A stretch of 64,000 nt of DNA from Acidobacteriota bacterium (GCA_009861545.1 VXME01000046.1:1-64000), one strand, 5' to 3'. Positions 15,662 through 25,193 are shown, counted from the first letter of the stretch. Made by a program: numbers and translations. The notes: a model not told the origin generated them from the letters alone.

Positions 15662-17404
15662 ATGAGGATGCAGCCGTTCGGAAGACAGGTCGCGATGGCG
15701 GCGGCCGCTGCGCTGGCCCTGACGCTGGCAGCGGACGTGACGTCGGCGCAGGAAGCGGAAGTGTCGTATACCCCGGTCACGGACGAACGGCTCCGCGCCG
15801 GCGATCCGAGCGACTGGTTGATGTACCGCCGCACCTACGACAGCCAGGGCTACAGCCCGCTGGACCAGATCACGACGGAGAACGTGGCCGGCCTCGTGCC
15901 GGTGTGGACGATGTCCACCGGCGTGACCTCCGGCCACGAGGCGCCGCCGATCGTCAACGACGGCGTGATGTTCGTGACGACGCCGGAGGATCGCGTCATT
16001 GCCATCGACGCGCGGACCGGAGAGCAGCTCTGGATCTACAACCGGCAGTTCCCGGAGGGCATGGCCCACCCGCACCGCACGAACCGCGGCGTCGCGCTGT
16101 ACGGCGACAAAGTGTTCTACACGACGCACGACGCGTTCGTGGTGGCGCTCGACGCGGTCTCGGGCGAGGTGGTCTGGGAGACGGCGGTCGCCGACTACCG
16201 GACCGGCTACTACATGACCATTGCGCCGCTGGTGGCCAACGGCAAGGTGCTGATCGGGCCCTCGGGCGGCGAGCGGGGCATCCGCGGCTTCGTGGCTGCG
16301 TACGATCCCGACACCGGCGAGGAAGTGTGGCGCACGCACACGATTCCGGAGCCGGGCGAGCCGGGCAGCGAGACGTGGCCGGGCGAGACCTGGCGCACCG
16401 GCGGCGCCTCGATCTGGATCACCGGCTCGTACGATCCGGAGCTCAACCTCACCTATTGGGGCACTGGCAACCCGGGCCCGTGGATCGGCGACCAGCGGCC
16501 CGGGGACAACCTCTACACCAACTCGGTGGTCGCGTTCGACGCCGATACGGGCGAGCTGAAGGGTTACCACCAGTACCACCACAACGGGTCGTGGGACTGG
16601 GACGAGGTCTCGGCGCCGCTGCTGATCGACGTCCCGCGCGACGGCCGCACCATTCCGACGCTGATCCATCCGGCGCGCAACGGCTACCTGTGGATGCTGG
16701 AGCGGAAGCCGGACTCCATCGGCTTCGTCGAGGCGCGGCCCTACGTGGACCAGAACGTGTTCACGGCGATCGACCCGGTGACGGGACGGCCGGAATACGA
16801 CCTCGAGCGCAAGCCGGGCACGGGCAAGCCGGCCACCTTCTGCCCGTCGCTCTGGGGCGGCAAGGACTGGCCGCCGGCCGCCTACAGCCCGCAGACCGGA
16901 TACCTCTACATCCCGGCCAACGAGAACCTCTGCTCGACCATGGTCGGCGTGGAGGTGGACTACGTGCCGGGCCGCGGCTTCACCGGCGCGTCGCAGACGG
17001 TGTTCGTGGTGGACGAGGCCGACCACATCGGCGAGATCCAGGCCTGGAACCTCGCGACCGGCGAGCAGGTCTGGACGCACGAGTTCGGGACGTCCCAGAA
17101 CTGGGGGCCGATCCTCGCCACCGGCGGCGGCCTGATCTTCACCGGCGGCACCAACGACCGCTACTTCCGCGCCTTCGACGCCGAGACCGGCGACCTGCTC
17201 TGGGAGCAGCGCACCAACTCGGGGGTCATCGGCGTGCCGTCGTCCTACGAGATCGACGGCGTGCAGTACATCGCCGTGCAGTCCGGCTGGGGCGTCGACG
17301 CGGCGGGAATGCAGCGCGCCGTGAACGCCCACTTCGACGCCGAGAGGCTCGTGCCGCAGGGGGGCGTCATCTGGGTCTTCGCCCTGCCGCCGGATCGCCG
17401 CTGA
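15662..17404 (+). CDS. PQQ-dependent dehydrogenase
   Basis: 580 residues; ATG at 15662 or 15668, both behind GGAGGAGGAG. Signal peptide about 1-26 (ends DVTSAQ). The body carries DWLMYRRTYDSQGYSPLDQI, WGTGNPGPWIGDQRPGDN, ARNGYLWMLER and LWGGKDWPPAAYSP, classic quinoprotein alcohol dehydrogenase marks. Near residue 312 the sequence GSWDWDEV supplies Asp-x-Asp at the catalytic position. Unlike the protein at 4950 it has no vicinal cysteine pair, since the equivalent loop reads EGMAHPHRTNRG. There is no cytochrome c domain, so an external electron acceptor is required. Likely monocistronic: a structured spacer precedes it and an inverted repeat follows. Confidence 0.9.
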   Translation: MRMQPFGRQVAMAAAAALALTLAADVTSAQEAEVSYTPVTDERLRAGDPSDWLMYRRTYDSQGYSPLDQITTENVAGLVPVWTMSTGVTSGHEAPPIVNDGVMFVTTPEDRVIAIDARTGEQLWIYNRQFPEGMAHPHRTNRGVALYGDKVFYTTHDAFVVALDAVSGEVVWETAVADYRTGYYMTIAPLVANGKVLIGPSGGERGIRGFVAAYDPDTGEEVWRTHTIPEPGEPGSETWPGETWRTGGASIWITGSYDPELNLTYWGTGNPGPWIGDQRPGDNLYTNSVVAFDADTGELKGYHQYHHNGSWDWDEVSAPLLIDVPRDGRTIPTLIHPARNGYLWMLERKPDSIGFVEARPYVDQNVFTAIDPVTGRPEYDLERKPGTGKPATFCPSLWGGKDWPPAAYSPQTGYLYIPANENLCSTMVGVEVDYVPGRGFTGASQTVFVVDEADHIGEIQAWNLATGEQVWTHEFGTSQNWGPILATGGGLIFTGGTNDRYFRAFDAETGDLLWEQRTNSGVIGVPSSYEIDGVQYIAVQSGWGVDAAGMQRAVNAHFDAERLVPQGGVIWVFALPPDRR

Positions 17405-17466
17405 CGCTGCGGCCGATTCGGTCCGGTTGGGCCGGGCGGGGCAGCCTGCCCCGTCAATCGAGGTCG

Positions 17467-17497
17467 CCTGAGGCGGTCTTGCATGGACCGCCTCAGG
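17467..17497. terminator. Bidirectional terminator-like inverted repeat
   Basis: Perfect 12-base inverted repeat CCTGAGGCGGTC/GACCGCCTCAGG around a seven-base loop, placed between two convergent genes. There is no T tract on either side, so it may be a Rho-assisted or mRNA-end structure. Confidence 0.6.
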
Positions 17498-17504
17498 CCG
17501 CTCC

Positions 17505-17828
17505 TCAGCCCTTCAGTCGGTTGACTATTCGCAGCGCGGCGATGGTTGCCACGCTGGCGTACAGGGCCGTCGACAGGCCGTCGAGGATGCCGTCCAGGTA
17601 CATGCCCACCGTGGGGATGGCACTGAGCACGTCCGCGCCGGCTGCCGCCCCGACCGCCAGGACGACAATCAGGTAGGCCGACGCATCCTCGGCGTCGATC
17701 GCCACGTAGGCGTAGGCGAGGCCCAGCAGGACCAGCAGAATCCCCATAGCGCCGCCGGGGTTGGCGGCAGGTACCAAGGCCAGTATTGCCGCGAGGAGGG
17801 TCAGACCGACGATGACTCTGGTTGCCAT
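17505..17828 (-). CDS. Small membrane protein, unknown function
   Basis: 107 residues from an ATG preceded by AAAGGAGAAGAGA, a strong ribosome-binding site. Roughly four hydrophobic segments are visible: VIVGLTLLAAILALVPAA, GILLVLLGLAYAYVAI, AYLIVVLAVGAAAGADVLS and a C-terminal LYASVATIAALRIV. One Asp/Glu-rich break (DAEDAS) separates the second and third. I recognise no family. It stands alone between the quinoprotein and the asparaginase gene and no function can be assigned. Confidence 0.7.
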   Translation of the reverse strand: MATRVIVGLTLLAAILALVPAANPGGAMGILLVLLGLAYAYVAIDAEDASAYLIVVLAVGAAAGADVLSAIPTVGMYLDGILDGLSTALYASVATIAALRIVNRLKG

Positions 17829-18125
17829 TCTCTTCTCCTTTCAGGGAGCAGTACGACAGACCGTTGGTCGACGAGAGAGAGCGTGGTCGGGAAGCCGGCA
17901 AGAGGCGCTACCGGCGGGCCGGCTGCCGACGAGACAGGGTGAACGAGACGTTGCAGCAGCGACACTTGCGCGCTCACGTTCCCGATCTGCCGCCAGCACG
18001 CCCCATGAGACGTGCTGGCCGAACCCTACTTGCCGTAGACGTGGGGAGACAGTCTTTCGCGTTCACGCGCAGCGGTCAAGGAAAATCGTGATTGCGCGTG
18101 GAGGACTTCGGGAGGCGCGCGCCGC
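17829..18125. other. Intergenic region with no recognised feature
   Basis: About 297 bases between the start of the small membrane protein gene and the stop of the asparaginase gene (both minus strand). It must hold the membrane-protein promoter, but no clear -35/-10 pair, hairpin or coding potential stood out. Confidence 0.4.
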
Positions 18126-19316
18126 TCAGTACTCGCGGAAGATCCGCCGGATCTCGTCCAGGTCGCGGGTTCGGGTGAGCGCCAGCATCAGGAGAATGCG
18201 CGCCTTCTGCGGGTTCAGGGTGTCGCCGGCCACCATTTCCAGCCCGTCGTCCGCGGTGCGCGGCAGCACGCGCCCGCTCCCCACCCGGTTCGATCGCACG
18301 ATGATCGGCCTCGCGCCGGCGGGCAGGGTGGTTACGCGTTCCAGCGTATCGCGTTCCCGGCGCGACATCCCGCCGGCGCCCGTGCCGGCCAGCACGATGC
18401 CGTCGACGCCGTCCTCGATCAGCGCCTCGATCAGCACCGGGTTCGCCTCCACGTACGAGTAGACGATGTCCACCCGCGGAAAAGCCTCGATGCCCGCGAG
18501 AGCGAACTCGGAATCGGCCGTATGACGTTTCGTCGGCGCCCGGTAGAACGACACCCGGTCACCGTCCACGTAGCCGAGAAGGCCGAGGTCCCGGGAGTTG
18601 AACGTCTCCAGCCGGTACGTGCTGGTCTTGGTGACGTCGCGGGCGGCGTTGACCTGGTCGTTCAAGACGACCAGCACTCCCTTGCCGCGCGCCTCGGGCG
18701 ACGCTGCGGTGCGGACGGCGTTCAGCAGGTTCAGGGGACCGTCGGCGCTGATGGCCGTCGCCGGCCGCTGCGCGCCCACCAGCACGACCGGCCGGTCGTG
18801 GCGGACCGTCAGGTTGAGAAAGTAGGCCGTCTCTTCCAGCGTATTGGTGCCGTGGGTGATCACCACGCCGGCCGTGTCCGGCTCGTCGTTGAAGATCGCG
18901 TCGATGCGGCGGGCGAGCGTGAGCCAGTCGTCGAAGGTGATGTTGGGGCTGCCGACGTTGGCGACCTGCTCCACGCGGATGGTGGCGTGCCGGGCCAGGT
19001 CCGGCACCGCCGCGACGAGCTCCTCGCCCGAGAAAGCGCCCGCGCGGTACTCGGTCAGGCTGGTCGGCGACGCGCCGCCGCCGGAGATGGTGCCGCCGGT
19101 GGCGAGCACCCAGACCACCGGGGGGGCGCCTGGCGTTTCCTGGGCGCGCGCCGGTATGCCCGGGGTCGCGGCCAGCGCGACCAGAGCGACCGCGGCCATG
19201 AACCCGCGCTTCGGGGTTCGGCCGGTGTCCCATGCAGTGTCCCGCACCGGGCGCTCCGGCGAGGTGCGAAGCGCTGAAGCCAGGGCGCCGAAGACAGGAT
19301 CGGATCGCTTACTCAT
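18126..19316 (-). CDS. L-asparaginase, type II (periplasmic)
   Basis: 396 residues; hydrolyses asparagine, perhaps glutamine, to the acid and ammonia. ATGGTISGGG near residue 70 carries the first catalytic Thr, and ITHGTNTLEETAYF near 150 carries the second Thr with the Asp/Lys relay region; both are diagnostic. The hydrophobic segment AAVALVALAATPGIPARA sits about 40 residues in, so the signal peptide either has a long N-region or a downstream start (Met within RGFMAAVAL) is used. The ATG at 19316 overlaps the stop of the upstream quinoprotein gene by eight bases, which argues for translational coupling and the longer start. Confidence 0.9.
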   Translation of the reverse strand: MSKRSDPVFGALASALRTSPERPVRDTAWDTGRTPKRGFMAAVALVALAATPGIPARAQETPGAPPVVWVLATGGTISGGGASPTSLTEYRAGAFSGEELVAAVPDLARHATIRVEQVANVGSPNITFDDWLTLARRIDAIFNDEPDTAGVVITHGTNTLEETAYFLNLTVRHDRPVVLVGAQRPATAISADGPLNLLNAVRTAASPEARGKGVLVVLNDQVNAARDVTKTSTYRLETFNSRDLGLLGYVDGDRVSFYRAPTKRHTADSEFALAGIEAFPRVDIVYSYVEANPVLIEALIEDGVDGIVLAGTGAGGMSRRERDTLERVTTLPAGARPIIVRSNRVGSGRVLPRTADDGLEMVAGDTLNPQKARILLMLALTRTRDLDEIRRIFREY

Positions 19317-21093
19317 CGGCCGCCTCCTGCGCCGGCAGCGCGAAAACGAAGAGGTTGTTGCCGTCGCTCGGGCGCATGTCGGGGGTCAGCCGCCGCAGGC
19401 CGGTGGTGTTCAGGGAGTCGCCGGTGCTCACGGCGACGAATTGCCGGCCGTCGACCGCGTAGGTGACCGGAAAGCCGGTGACCGGCGAGCCGAGGTTGAT
19501 CTCCCACAACACCTCGCCGGACTCGTGATCGAACGCCTTGAAGCGGCCGTTGGCGTCGCCGCCGAAGATCAGGCCGCCGGCGGTGGCCACGAGCGACATG
19601 GTGAACGCTTCCTGAGCATGGGTCCAGACGGTCTTTCCGGTCTCGGCAGAGATGGCCTGGATCGTTCCGAGGTACTGCTCGCCGGGCGTCACCTCCGTCC
19701 GCACCGTCAGGGCGTACCAGCCGACCCCGGCCGACGCCAGCATCCGCCCGCACGTGTGGCGCAGCGGCATGTACATCAGGTTCGTCAGCGGACTGTACGC
19801 GCCCGCTTCCCAGTCCTTGCCGCCGTGCCAGGTGGGGCAGGCCATCACCTCCTGGCCTTCGCTCGTGAACACGACCTCGCCGTTCTCCGTCACCGCGCCG
19901 GTGGACCCGTCGATGTCGCTGATGACGTTCTGCGCGACGGTCGGCCGCGCCCACAAGAACTCGCCGGTCGCGCGGTCGAGGGTGTACACGACGCCGGTCT
20001 TGCCGGGTATGCCGGTCACCACCCGGCGGCGCTCGCCGGGTTGCAGACGCGGGTTGATCCAGGCAACGGCTGCCGGGTCCGGAGTGACGGCCGTGTCGAC
20101 CAGGAGCCGCTCGAAGGGGTGATCGAGGTCCCAGTGGTCGTTCAGGTGCTGGTAGTACCAGACGATTTCGCCGGTCTCGGCGTCCAGAGCCAGCGTCGAG
20201 TTGTGGTAGAGGTGCGTGTTGGCGACCCCGCCGATGAGGAACTTCGGCGCCGGCGACGTGACCGACGTGCCGATGTAGACCAGGTTCAGCTCCGGGTCGT
20301 AGCTTGGCACCATCCAGGCGCCGACGTGGCGGCGCTCCTCGAACGGCACGCCGCCCCACGTCTCGTCCCCCGGCTCGCCCGGTCCCGGAATCAGCCGCCG
20401 GCGCCACAGCTCTGCGCCGGTCGCCGCGTCGTGGGCCGTGACGACGCAGGCGTTCGGGCCCGACTCCGGCTTGCAGCCCCGACCCGAGACGATCCTGCCG
20501 TCCGCGATGATCGGACCCGACGACTGGTGCGCCGGGAGCGTGCGGTAGTCGAGAATCTCGGTCTCCCAGACGAGCTCTCCCGTGAGGGCATCGAGCGCGA
20601 AGACGTAGTCGTCGGCGCTCGTGTCGATGATGAAGCGGTCGTGGATGGCGATGTTCCGGTTGGTGCGGGTCAGTCCCGGCACATGGTCGTCGAGGTCGTC
20701 GGGGTGGTCCCGACGGTGCTCCCAGACCAGGTCGCCGGTGCGCGCGTCGATCGCCTGGATGACGTCGCTCGGGTTCGGCATGTACAGCACGCCGCCATAC
20801 ACCAGGGGAGTGCCCTGTTGCATGCCGTCGTTCATCCCCCGGGACCAGACCATGCGGATCGAATCGACGTTCTCCCGGTTGATCTGGTCCAGCGGGCTGT
20901 AGCCCCAACTGTCGAGCGTCCGGCGCCACATCAGCCAGTCGCCCGGCGCCGGATCCTGCAGCATCGCATCCGTGACCGGGACGAAATCGCCGGTCGACGT
21001 CTGCGCGCCGGCCGCAGCCGGCGCCAGAGCGGTGGCGGTCAGCAGGAACAGAACGATCCGAACGGTGGCGAGCGGCCGTGCGTAGCGGTTCAT
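19309..21093 (-). CDS. PQQ-dependent dehydrogenase
   Basis: 594 residues from the ATG at 21093, with GGAGCGTCTCC just before it; the frame is open upstream but only with unrelated residues antisense to the Uma2 gene. Signal peptide 1-30. Family marks: DWLMWRRTLDSWGYSPLDQI, TWHGGKDWEAGAYSPLTNLMY and GRFKAFDHESGEVLWEINL. The active-site segment LNDHWDLDHPF near residue 318 keeps Asp-x-Asp. The usual WGTGNPGP is IGTSVTSPAP here, a divergence that sets it apart from the proteins at 4950 and 15662. Two extra cysteines occur in SGRGCKPESGPNACVV. It is co-transcribed with the asparaginase gene. Confidence 0.88.
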   Translation of the reverse strand: MNRYARPLATVRIVLFLLTATALAPAAAGAQTSTGDFVPVTDAMLQDPAPGDWLMWRRTLDSWGYSPLDQINRENVDSIRMVWSRGMNDGMQQGTPLVYGGVLYMPNPSDVIQAIDARTGDLVWEHRRDHPDDLDDHVPGLTRTNRNIAIHDRFIIDTSADDYVFALDALTGELVWETEILDYRTLPAHQSSGPIIADGRIVSGRGCKPESGPNACVVTAHDAATGAELWRRRLIPGPGEPGDETWGGVPFEERRHVGAWMVPSYDPELNLVYIGTSVTSPAPKFLIGGVANTHLYHNSTLALDAETGEIVWYYQHLNDHWDLDHPFERLLVDTAVTPDPAAVAWINPRLQPGERRRVVTGIPGKTGVVYTLDRATGEFLWARPTVAQNVISDIDGSTGAVTENGEVVFTSEGQEVMACPTWHGGKDWEAGAYSPLTNLMYMPLRHTCGRMLASAGVGWYALTVRTEVTPGEQYLGTIQAISAETGKTVWTHAQEAFTMSLVATAGGLIFGGDANGRFKAFDHESGEVLWEINLGSPVTGFPVTYAVDGRQFVAVSTGDSLNTTGLRRLTPDMRPSDGNNLFVFALPAQEAADE

Positions 21094-21234
21094 GGAGACG
21101 CTCCTATCGGTTCCCGGCGGTGCTCCCGGCGCAACCCGACGCACCCGACGGTCCGATTCTACCTGTGCGCTCGTCGCCCTCGTCGATTGACTATGATCGG
21201 GCATGGCTCGCGCGGTACACGAGAGGGGCGCACC

Positions 21235-22743
21235 ATGGCCGTAGCCGCAGAGCGGGAACGCGTCGCGGATGTCCAGCGGTACCGCTTCACCGTCGACGAG
21301 TTCGCACGGATGGGCGAAGCCGGGATCTTTGCCGAGGACGACCGGGTCGAGCTGATCGATGGAGAGATCGTCGCAATGACGCCGATTGGTGCGCTGCACG
21401 CAGGGGTCGTGAGCCGCCTGAACGAGCTGATCGTTGCACGCCTGGCCGGCAAGGCGTACGTAAGCATCCAGAATCCGGTTCGACTGGACCACCACACGGA
21501 ACCGCAACCTGATCTCGTGGTGGCTCGGCGCCGGAATAGCTTCTATACCGATCGTCATCCCGAGCCCGGCGATATCTTCCTCGTCATCGAAGTGGCCGAC
21601 TCGTCCCTACGCTACGACCGGCTGCAGAAGGTGCCTCGCTACGGCAGGGCCGGCATCCCCGAGACGTGGCTCGTGGACGTGGACGCCGTCACCATCACCG
21701 CGTATACCGGCCCCTGCCCGGATGGATACGCGAACCGGCAGGTGCGGCATCGTGGTGACGAGATCGTCGCGACCCGGGCGCCGGAGATTCGCTTTTCGGT
21801 CGATGACGTTTTTGCATACCTCGGGAGTTCTACTGCTCGAGACCGAACGGGCCGACGGAGTCGGACTCATTCCGGGACGGAGCACTCGCCGGCACTGATC
21901 GGCTTGGATGTCGGATTCTCGACACGGCCGACTTCCGGTGTGGCGAGGCTCGATGCAGACGGAGCACTGCGACTCGCCCTTGCGACTTCGACCTGGGCGA
22001 GCCGCAGCGTCGTAGTCGGGACGCAGCGAGCGGACATCGCTGCCATAGACGCGCCGTACACGACCGCGAAACCGGACGAGTTCCGGAGCTGTGAGCGCGT
22101 CTTCACACTGGGCAGGTTCCAGGGGCGATGCAAGCCGGGTCTCTCGCATGTTCGAGGGACCGGTCGGGAGCTCCGCGCCGCCGGATGGAAAACGGCCCAA
22201 CAGCTGCGGCCCATGGTGGACCGGAAAGCCGTGGGTGCGGAGGTGAAGTTCCCACGGATCGAGGATTCCAACATCGTAGAGGCGTTCCCCAACGCCTATC
22301 TCGGCGTGTGCGTTTCCGACGATGCGTACGACCAGATGCCGAGGCTCCCACGTGGCCGGAAGTTCGACTGGCTGTTCGACCGCTGGGTGAAGGGAGGCCT
22401 GTTCGGACGGGTGGTCGAGAAGATCGCGTTGGAACAGCTTGCTGATCTGGAAGGCACGTTCAACCGCAACCGGCAACACGACGAGCGCGCTGCGCTCGTA
22501 TGCTTGTTGACGGCGGCGGGGGTGTTTGCGGGGCACTACGCCGCGGTCGGCAACGAAGCAGGTGGCTACTTTTTTCTGCCGCCCTGGCACAGTTGGGCGA
22601 CGTGGGCACGGGAGGAACTGGACCGGCAGCGGGCTCGCGAGCCGGGCCTCGAGGTGTGGATCAGCGGGAGCCGATACCACAACGAAGATCCTCTTCCTTG
22701 CGTGAGCAGCCGGCAGTCGATGAGGGGCGCACGATGGCCGTAG
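21235..22743 (+). CDS. Uma2-DUF429 fusion protein
   Basis: 502 residues in one uninterrupted frame. Residues 1 to about 198 are a Uma2 domain (VELIDGEIV, QPDLVVAR, FLVIEVADSS, RYGRAGIPETWLVD). After a polar linker, residues about 220-490 resemble DUF429, a predicted RNase H-like nuclease: LIGLDVGFS opens the first strand, AIDAP the next acidic position, EAFPNAYLGV follows, and DERAALVCLLTAAGVFAGH is typical of the C-terminal helix. The linker is low complexity, and the neighbouring Uma2 copy stops where it begins, which suggests loss of a stop codon and fusion to a formerly separate gene. The stop codon lies inside the start of the next Uma2 gene (10-base overlap). Confidence 0.75.
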   Translation: MAVAAERERVADVQRYRFTVDEFARMGEAGIFAEDDRVELIDGEIVAMTPIGALHAGVVSRLNELIVARLAGKAYVSIQNPVRLDHHTEPQPDLVVARRRNSFYTDRHPEPGDIFLVIEVADSSLRYDRLQKVPRYGRAGIPETWLVDVDAVTITAYTGPCPDGYANRQVRHRGDEIVATRAPEIRFSVDDVFAYLGSSTARDRTGRRSRTHSGTEHSPALIGLDVGFSTRPTSGVARLDADGALRLALATSTWASRSVVVGTQRADIAAIDAPYTTAKPDEFRSCERVFTLGRFQGRCKPGLSHVRGTGRELRAAGWKTAQQLRPMVDRKAVGAEVKFPRIEDSNIVEAFPNAYLGVCVSDDAYDQMPRLPRGRKFDWLFDRWVKGGLFGRVVEKIALEQLADLEGTFNRNRQHDERAALVCLLTAAGVFAGHYAAVGNEAGGYFFLPPWHSWATWAREELDRQRAREPGLEVWISGSRYHNEDPLPCVSSRQSMRGARWP

Positions 22744-23318
22744 CCGCAGAGCGGGAACGCGTCGCGGACGTCCAGCGGTACCGCTTCACCGTCGAGGAGT
22801 TCGCACGGATGGGCGAAGCCGGGATCTTCACTGAGGACGACCGGGTGGAGCTGATCGATGGAGAGATCCTGGAAATGACGCCCATCGGCCCGTTGCACGC
22901 GTGGATCGTGGATCGCCTCAACGAACTGATCATGGGGCGTCTTGCCGGCCGGGTGCACGTACGGATCCAGAATCCGGTTCGCCTGGGAAGCCATACCGAG
23001 CCACAGCCCGACCTGGTGGTTGCACGCAGGAGCGGCGCCTATGCCGAGCGCCATCCCGAGCCGGACGACATTCTTCTCGTCATCGAGGTGGCCGACTCGT
23101 CCCTGCGCTACGACAGGCTCGAGAAGGTGCCGCGATACGGCAGGGCCGGCATCCCCGAGACGTGGCTGGTGGACGCCGAGGCGCGCACCGTAACCGTCTG
23201 CACCGGACCCGGCGCCGACGGTTATGCGCACCAGAACGTGCGGCGGCGCGGCGACAAGCTGACCGCGACCGGCGTGCCGGAGCTCGGATTTGCGATCGAC
23301 GACGTCTTCGGCGAATGA
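22734..23318 (+). CDS. Uma2 family protein, second copy
   Basis: 194 residues from the ATG at 22734. Nearly identical at the N-terminus to the fusion protein next door: both begin MAVAAERERVADVQRYRFTV. The core motifs VELIDGEIL, QPDLVVARRSGA, ILLVIEVADSS and RYGRAGIPETWLVD provide the Asp-Glu-Lys positions of the nuclease-like fold. It ends normally at FAIDDVFGE. The start overlaps the stop of the fusion gene, so translation is probably coupled. Uma2 function is unknown. Confidence 0.88.
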   Translation: MAVAAERERVADVQRYRFTVEEFARMGEAGIFTEDDRVELIDGEILEMTPIGPLHAWIVDRLNELIMGRLAGRVHVRIQNPVRLGSHTEPQPDLVVARRSGAYAERHPEPDDILLVIEVADSSLRYDRLEKVPRYGRAGIPETWLVDAEARTVTVCTGPGADGYAHQNVRRRGDKLTATGVPELGFAIDDVFGE

Positions 23319-23519
23319 ACGGCGGCGCGCAAGGGGGCTCGGCGCGTCGAAGCGACGGCGCGCCGCGCCCGGCCGGCGGCGGCGAGCGGGGACGGACCGC
23401 CGAGTCTCTCCTCTGCCGGCTGTCCGGCGTGGGCGGACGCCCGGCGCGCCCGTCATTATTGATTCCACTTGCAGCCGACGAGAGATCGTCGGCCGGTGAG
23501 AGTGTCGAGGAGGACAACC

Positions 23520-25166
23520 GTGCGTTCCATGATGCCGAAGTCGACCGTCGCCGTCGTTGCCGCTCTGTTCATCCTGGCCGTCGCGGGCGGGACCACTGCC
23601 GGCGAACCGGGTTCGGCCGCCGAGTCGCAGTCCGCAGGGGACGATCGGCTCGAGCAGCTCAAGCAGGAGGTGCTCGCGGACATCGACGACCGCCGCGGCT
23701 TCATCCAGCGGATGGTCGACAGCCAGTTCAGCTTCGGCGAGCTGGGGTTCCAGGAGTTCGAGACCCAGCGCTACCTCACCGGGATCCTCGAGCGGGAGGG
23801 TTTCGAGATCGAGCTCGGGACGGCGGGAATGCCCAGCGCCTGGCTGGCGCGGTGGGGTTCGGGACGACCGGTGATCGCGCTCGGCAGCGACGTCGACGGC
23901 ATCCCCAGGTCGTCGCAGACGCCTGGAGCGGCGTACCGCCAGCCGCAGATCGAGGGCGCCCCGAGCCACGGCGAGGGACACAACTCGGGACAGGCGGTCA
24001 ACATCGCGGCGGCGCTCGCGGTGAAGGAGATCATGGAGCGGGAGGGGATTCCCGGCACGCTCCTCATCTGGCCCGGCATCGCCGAGGAGCAGCTCGGCGG
24101 CAAGGCGTTCTTCGTCCGGGCCGGCGTGTTCGACGACGTCGACCTGGTCCTCTACAGCCATGTCAGCGCCGCGATGACCACGGCCTGGGGCGACAGCCGC
24201 GGCAACGGGATGGTCTCGGTGGAGTACACCTTCGAAGGCGAATCCGCGCACGGGGCCGGCGATCCGTGGAACGGCCGCAGCGCGCTCGACGCGGTCGAGC
24301 TGATGAACATCGGCTGGAACTTCCGCCGCGAGCACCTGCGCATACAGCAGCGCTCGCACTACGTCATCAGCGACGGCGGCGACCAGCCGAACGTCGTGCC
24401 GTCGACCGCCAGCGTCTGGTACTTCTTCCGCGAGAGCGATTACGAGAACATCATGCGGATGTGGCGGATCGGAGACGCCATGGCCGAAGGCGCGGCGAAG
24501 ATGACCGATACCACGGTCACGTCGCGGGTCCTCGGCGCCGCCTGGCCGCAGCACCACAACCGGGTGATCGCCGAGACGATGTTCAGCGCCATCCGGCGAG
24601 TCGGGATGCCCGACTGGTCGGAGGACGATCAGCGCTTCGCACGCGCCGTGCAGAAGATGATCGGCGTCGAGGAGCAGGGCCTGTTGACGGAGGCGCAGGA
24701 AGGTCTGGACGGCGCCGAGCGGATTCCCGACAACGAGCGGCGCGGCGGCGGCTCCGACGACATCGGCGACGTCTCGTGGGTCGTGCCGACCGCCACGCTG
24801 CGGTTCCCGTCCAACATCCCCGGCGGCCCGGGCCACAACTGGAACAAGAGCATCGCCATGGCCACGCCGATCGCGCACAAGGGGGCGACCGCCGGGGCCA
24901 AGGTGCAGGCGCTGACCCTGCTCGACTTCGTGCTCCGGCCGGAGCTTGTGCAGCAGGCGCGGGACTACTTCGAGAACCAGACGAAGGACCGGCAATACAC
25001 CACGTTCCTGCGTCCGGAGGACGAGCCGGCGATCTGGCTGAACCGCGACATCATGGAGCGCTTCAAGCCGCAGCTCGAAGAGCTCTATTACGACGAGACG
25101 CGCTACGACACGTACCTGGAGCAGCTCGGCGTCGAGTACCCGCAGTTCGAGCCGCCGCAGGACTGA
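23520..25166 (+). CDS. Secreted M20-family amidohydrolase (AbgB-like)
   Basis: 548 residues from the GTG at 23520, chosen because GAGGAGG sits at the right distance; an ATG at 23529 is the alternative. Signal peptide about 1-27. M20 metallopeptidase marks: ALGSDVDGIPRSSQTPG, SHGEGHNSGQAVNIAAALA near 148 (metal-binding His and neighbours), WPGIAEEQLGGK near 185 with the catalytic Glu pair, and the dimerisation-domain sequence ESAHGAGDPWNGRSALDAVE. The layout matches the p-aminobenzoyl-glutamate hydrolase/amidohydrolase branch. A substrate such as an N-acyl or peptide amide is likely but not identifiable. Confidence 0.85.
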   Translation: MRSMMPKSTVAVVAALFILAVAGGTTAGEPGSAAESQSAGDDRLEQLKQEVLADIDDRRGFIQRMVDSQFSFGELGFQEFETQRYLTGILEREGFEIELGTAGMPSAWLARWGSGRPVIALGSDVDGIPRSSQTPGAAYRQPQIEGAPSHGEGHNSGQAVNIAAALAVKEIMEREGIPGTLLIWPGIAEEQLGGKAFFVRAGVFDDVDLVLYSHVSAAMTTAWGDSRGNGMVSVEYTFEGESAHGAGDPWNGRSALDAVELMNIGWNFRREHLRIQQRSHYVISDGGDQPNVVPSTASVWYFFRESDYENIMRMWRIGDAMAEGAAKMTDTTVTSRVLGAAWPQHHNRVIAETMFSAIRRVGMPDWSEDDQRFARAVQKMIGVEEQGLLTEAQEGLDGAERIPDNERRGGGSDDIGDVSWVVPTATLRFPSNIPGGPGHNWNKSIAMATPIAHKGATAGAKVQALTLLDFVLRPELVQQARDYFENQTKDRQYTTFLRPEDEPAIWLNRDIMERFKPQLEELYYDETRYDTYLEQLGVEYPQFEPPQD

Positions 25167-25193
25167 GCCTGATCCTTGCCGCGGGCCGGGCGG

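Larger units (their letters stand above)
21224..23318 (+). repeat. Tandem duplication of the Uma2 gene
   Basis: The segment from GAGGGGCGCAC just before the ATG at 21235 is repeated, closely similar at DNA level, from just before the ATG at 22734. The first hundred bases differ at only a handful of sites; divergence increases downstream. The DUF429 segment lies between the copies. Confidence 0.8.
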
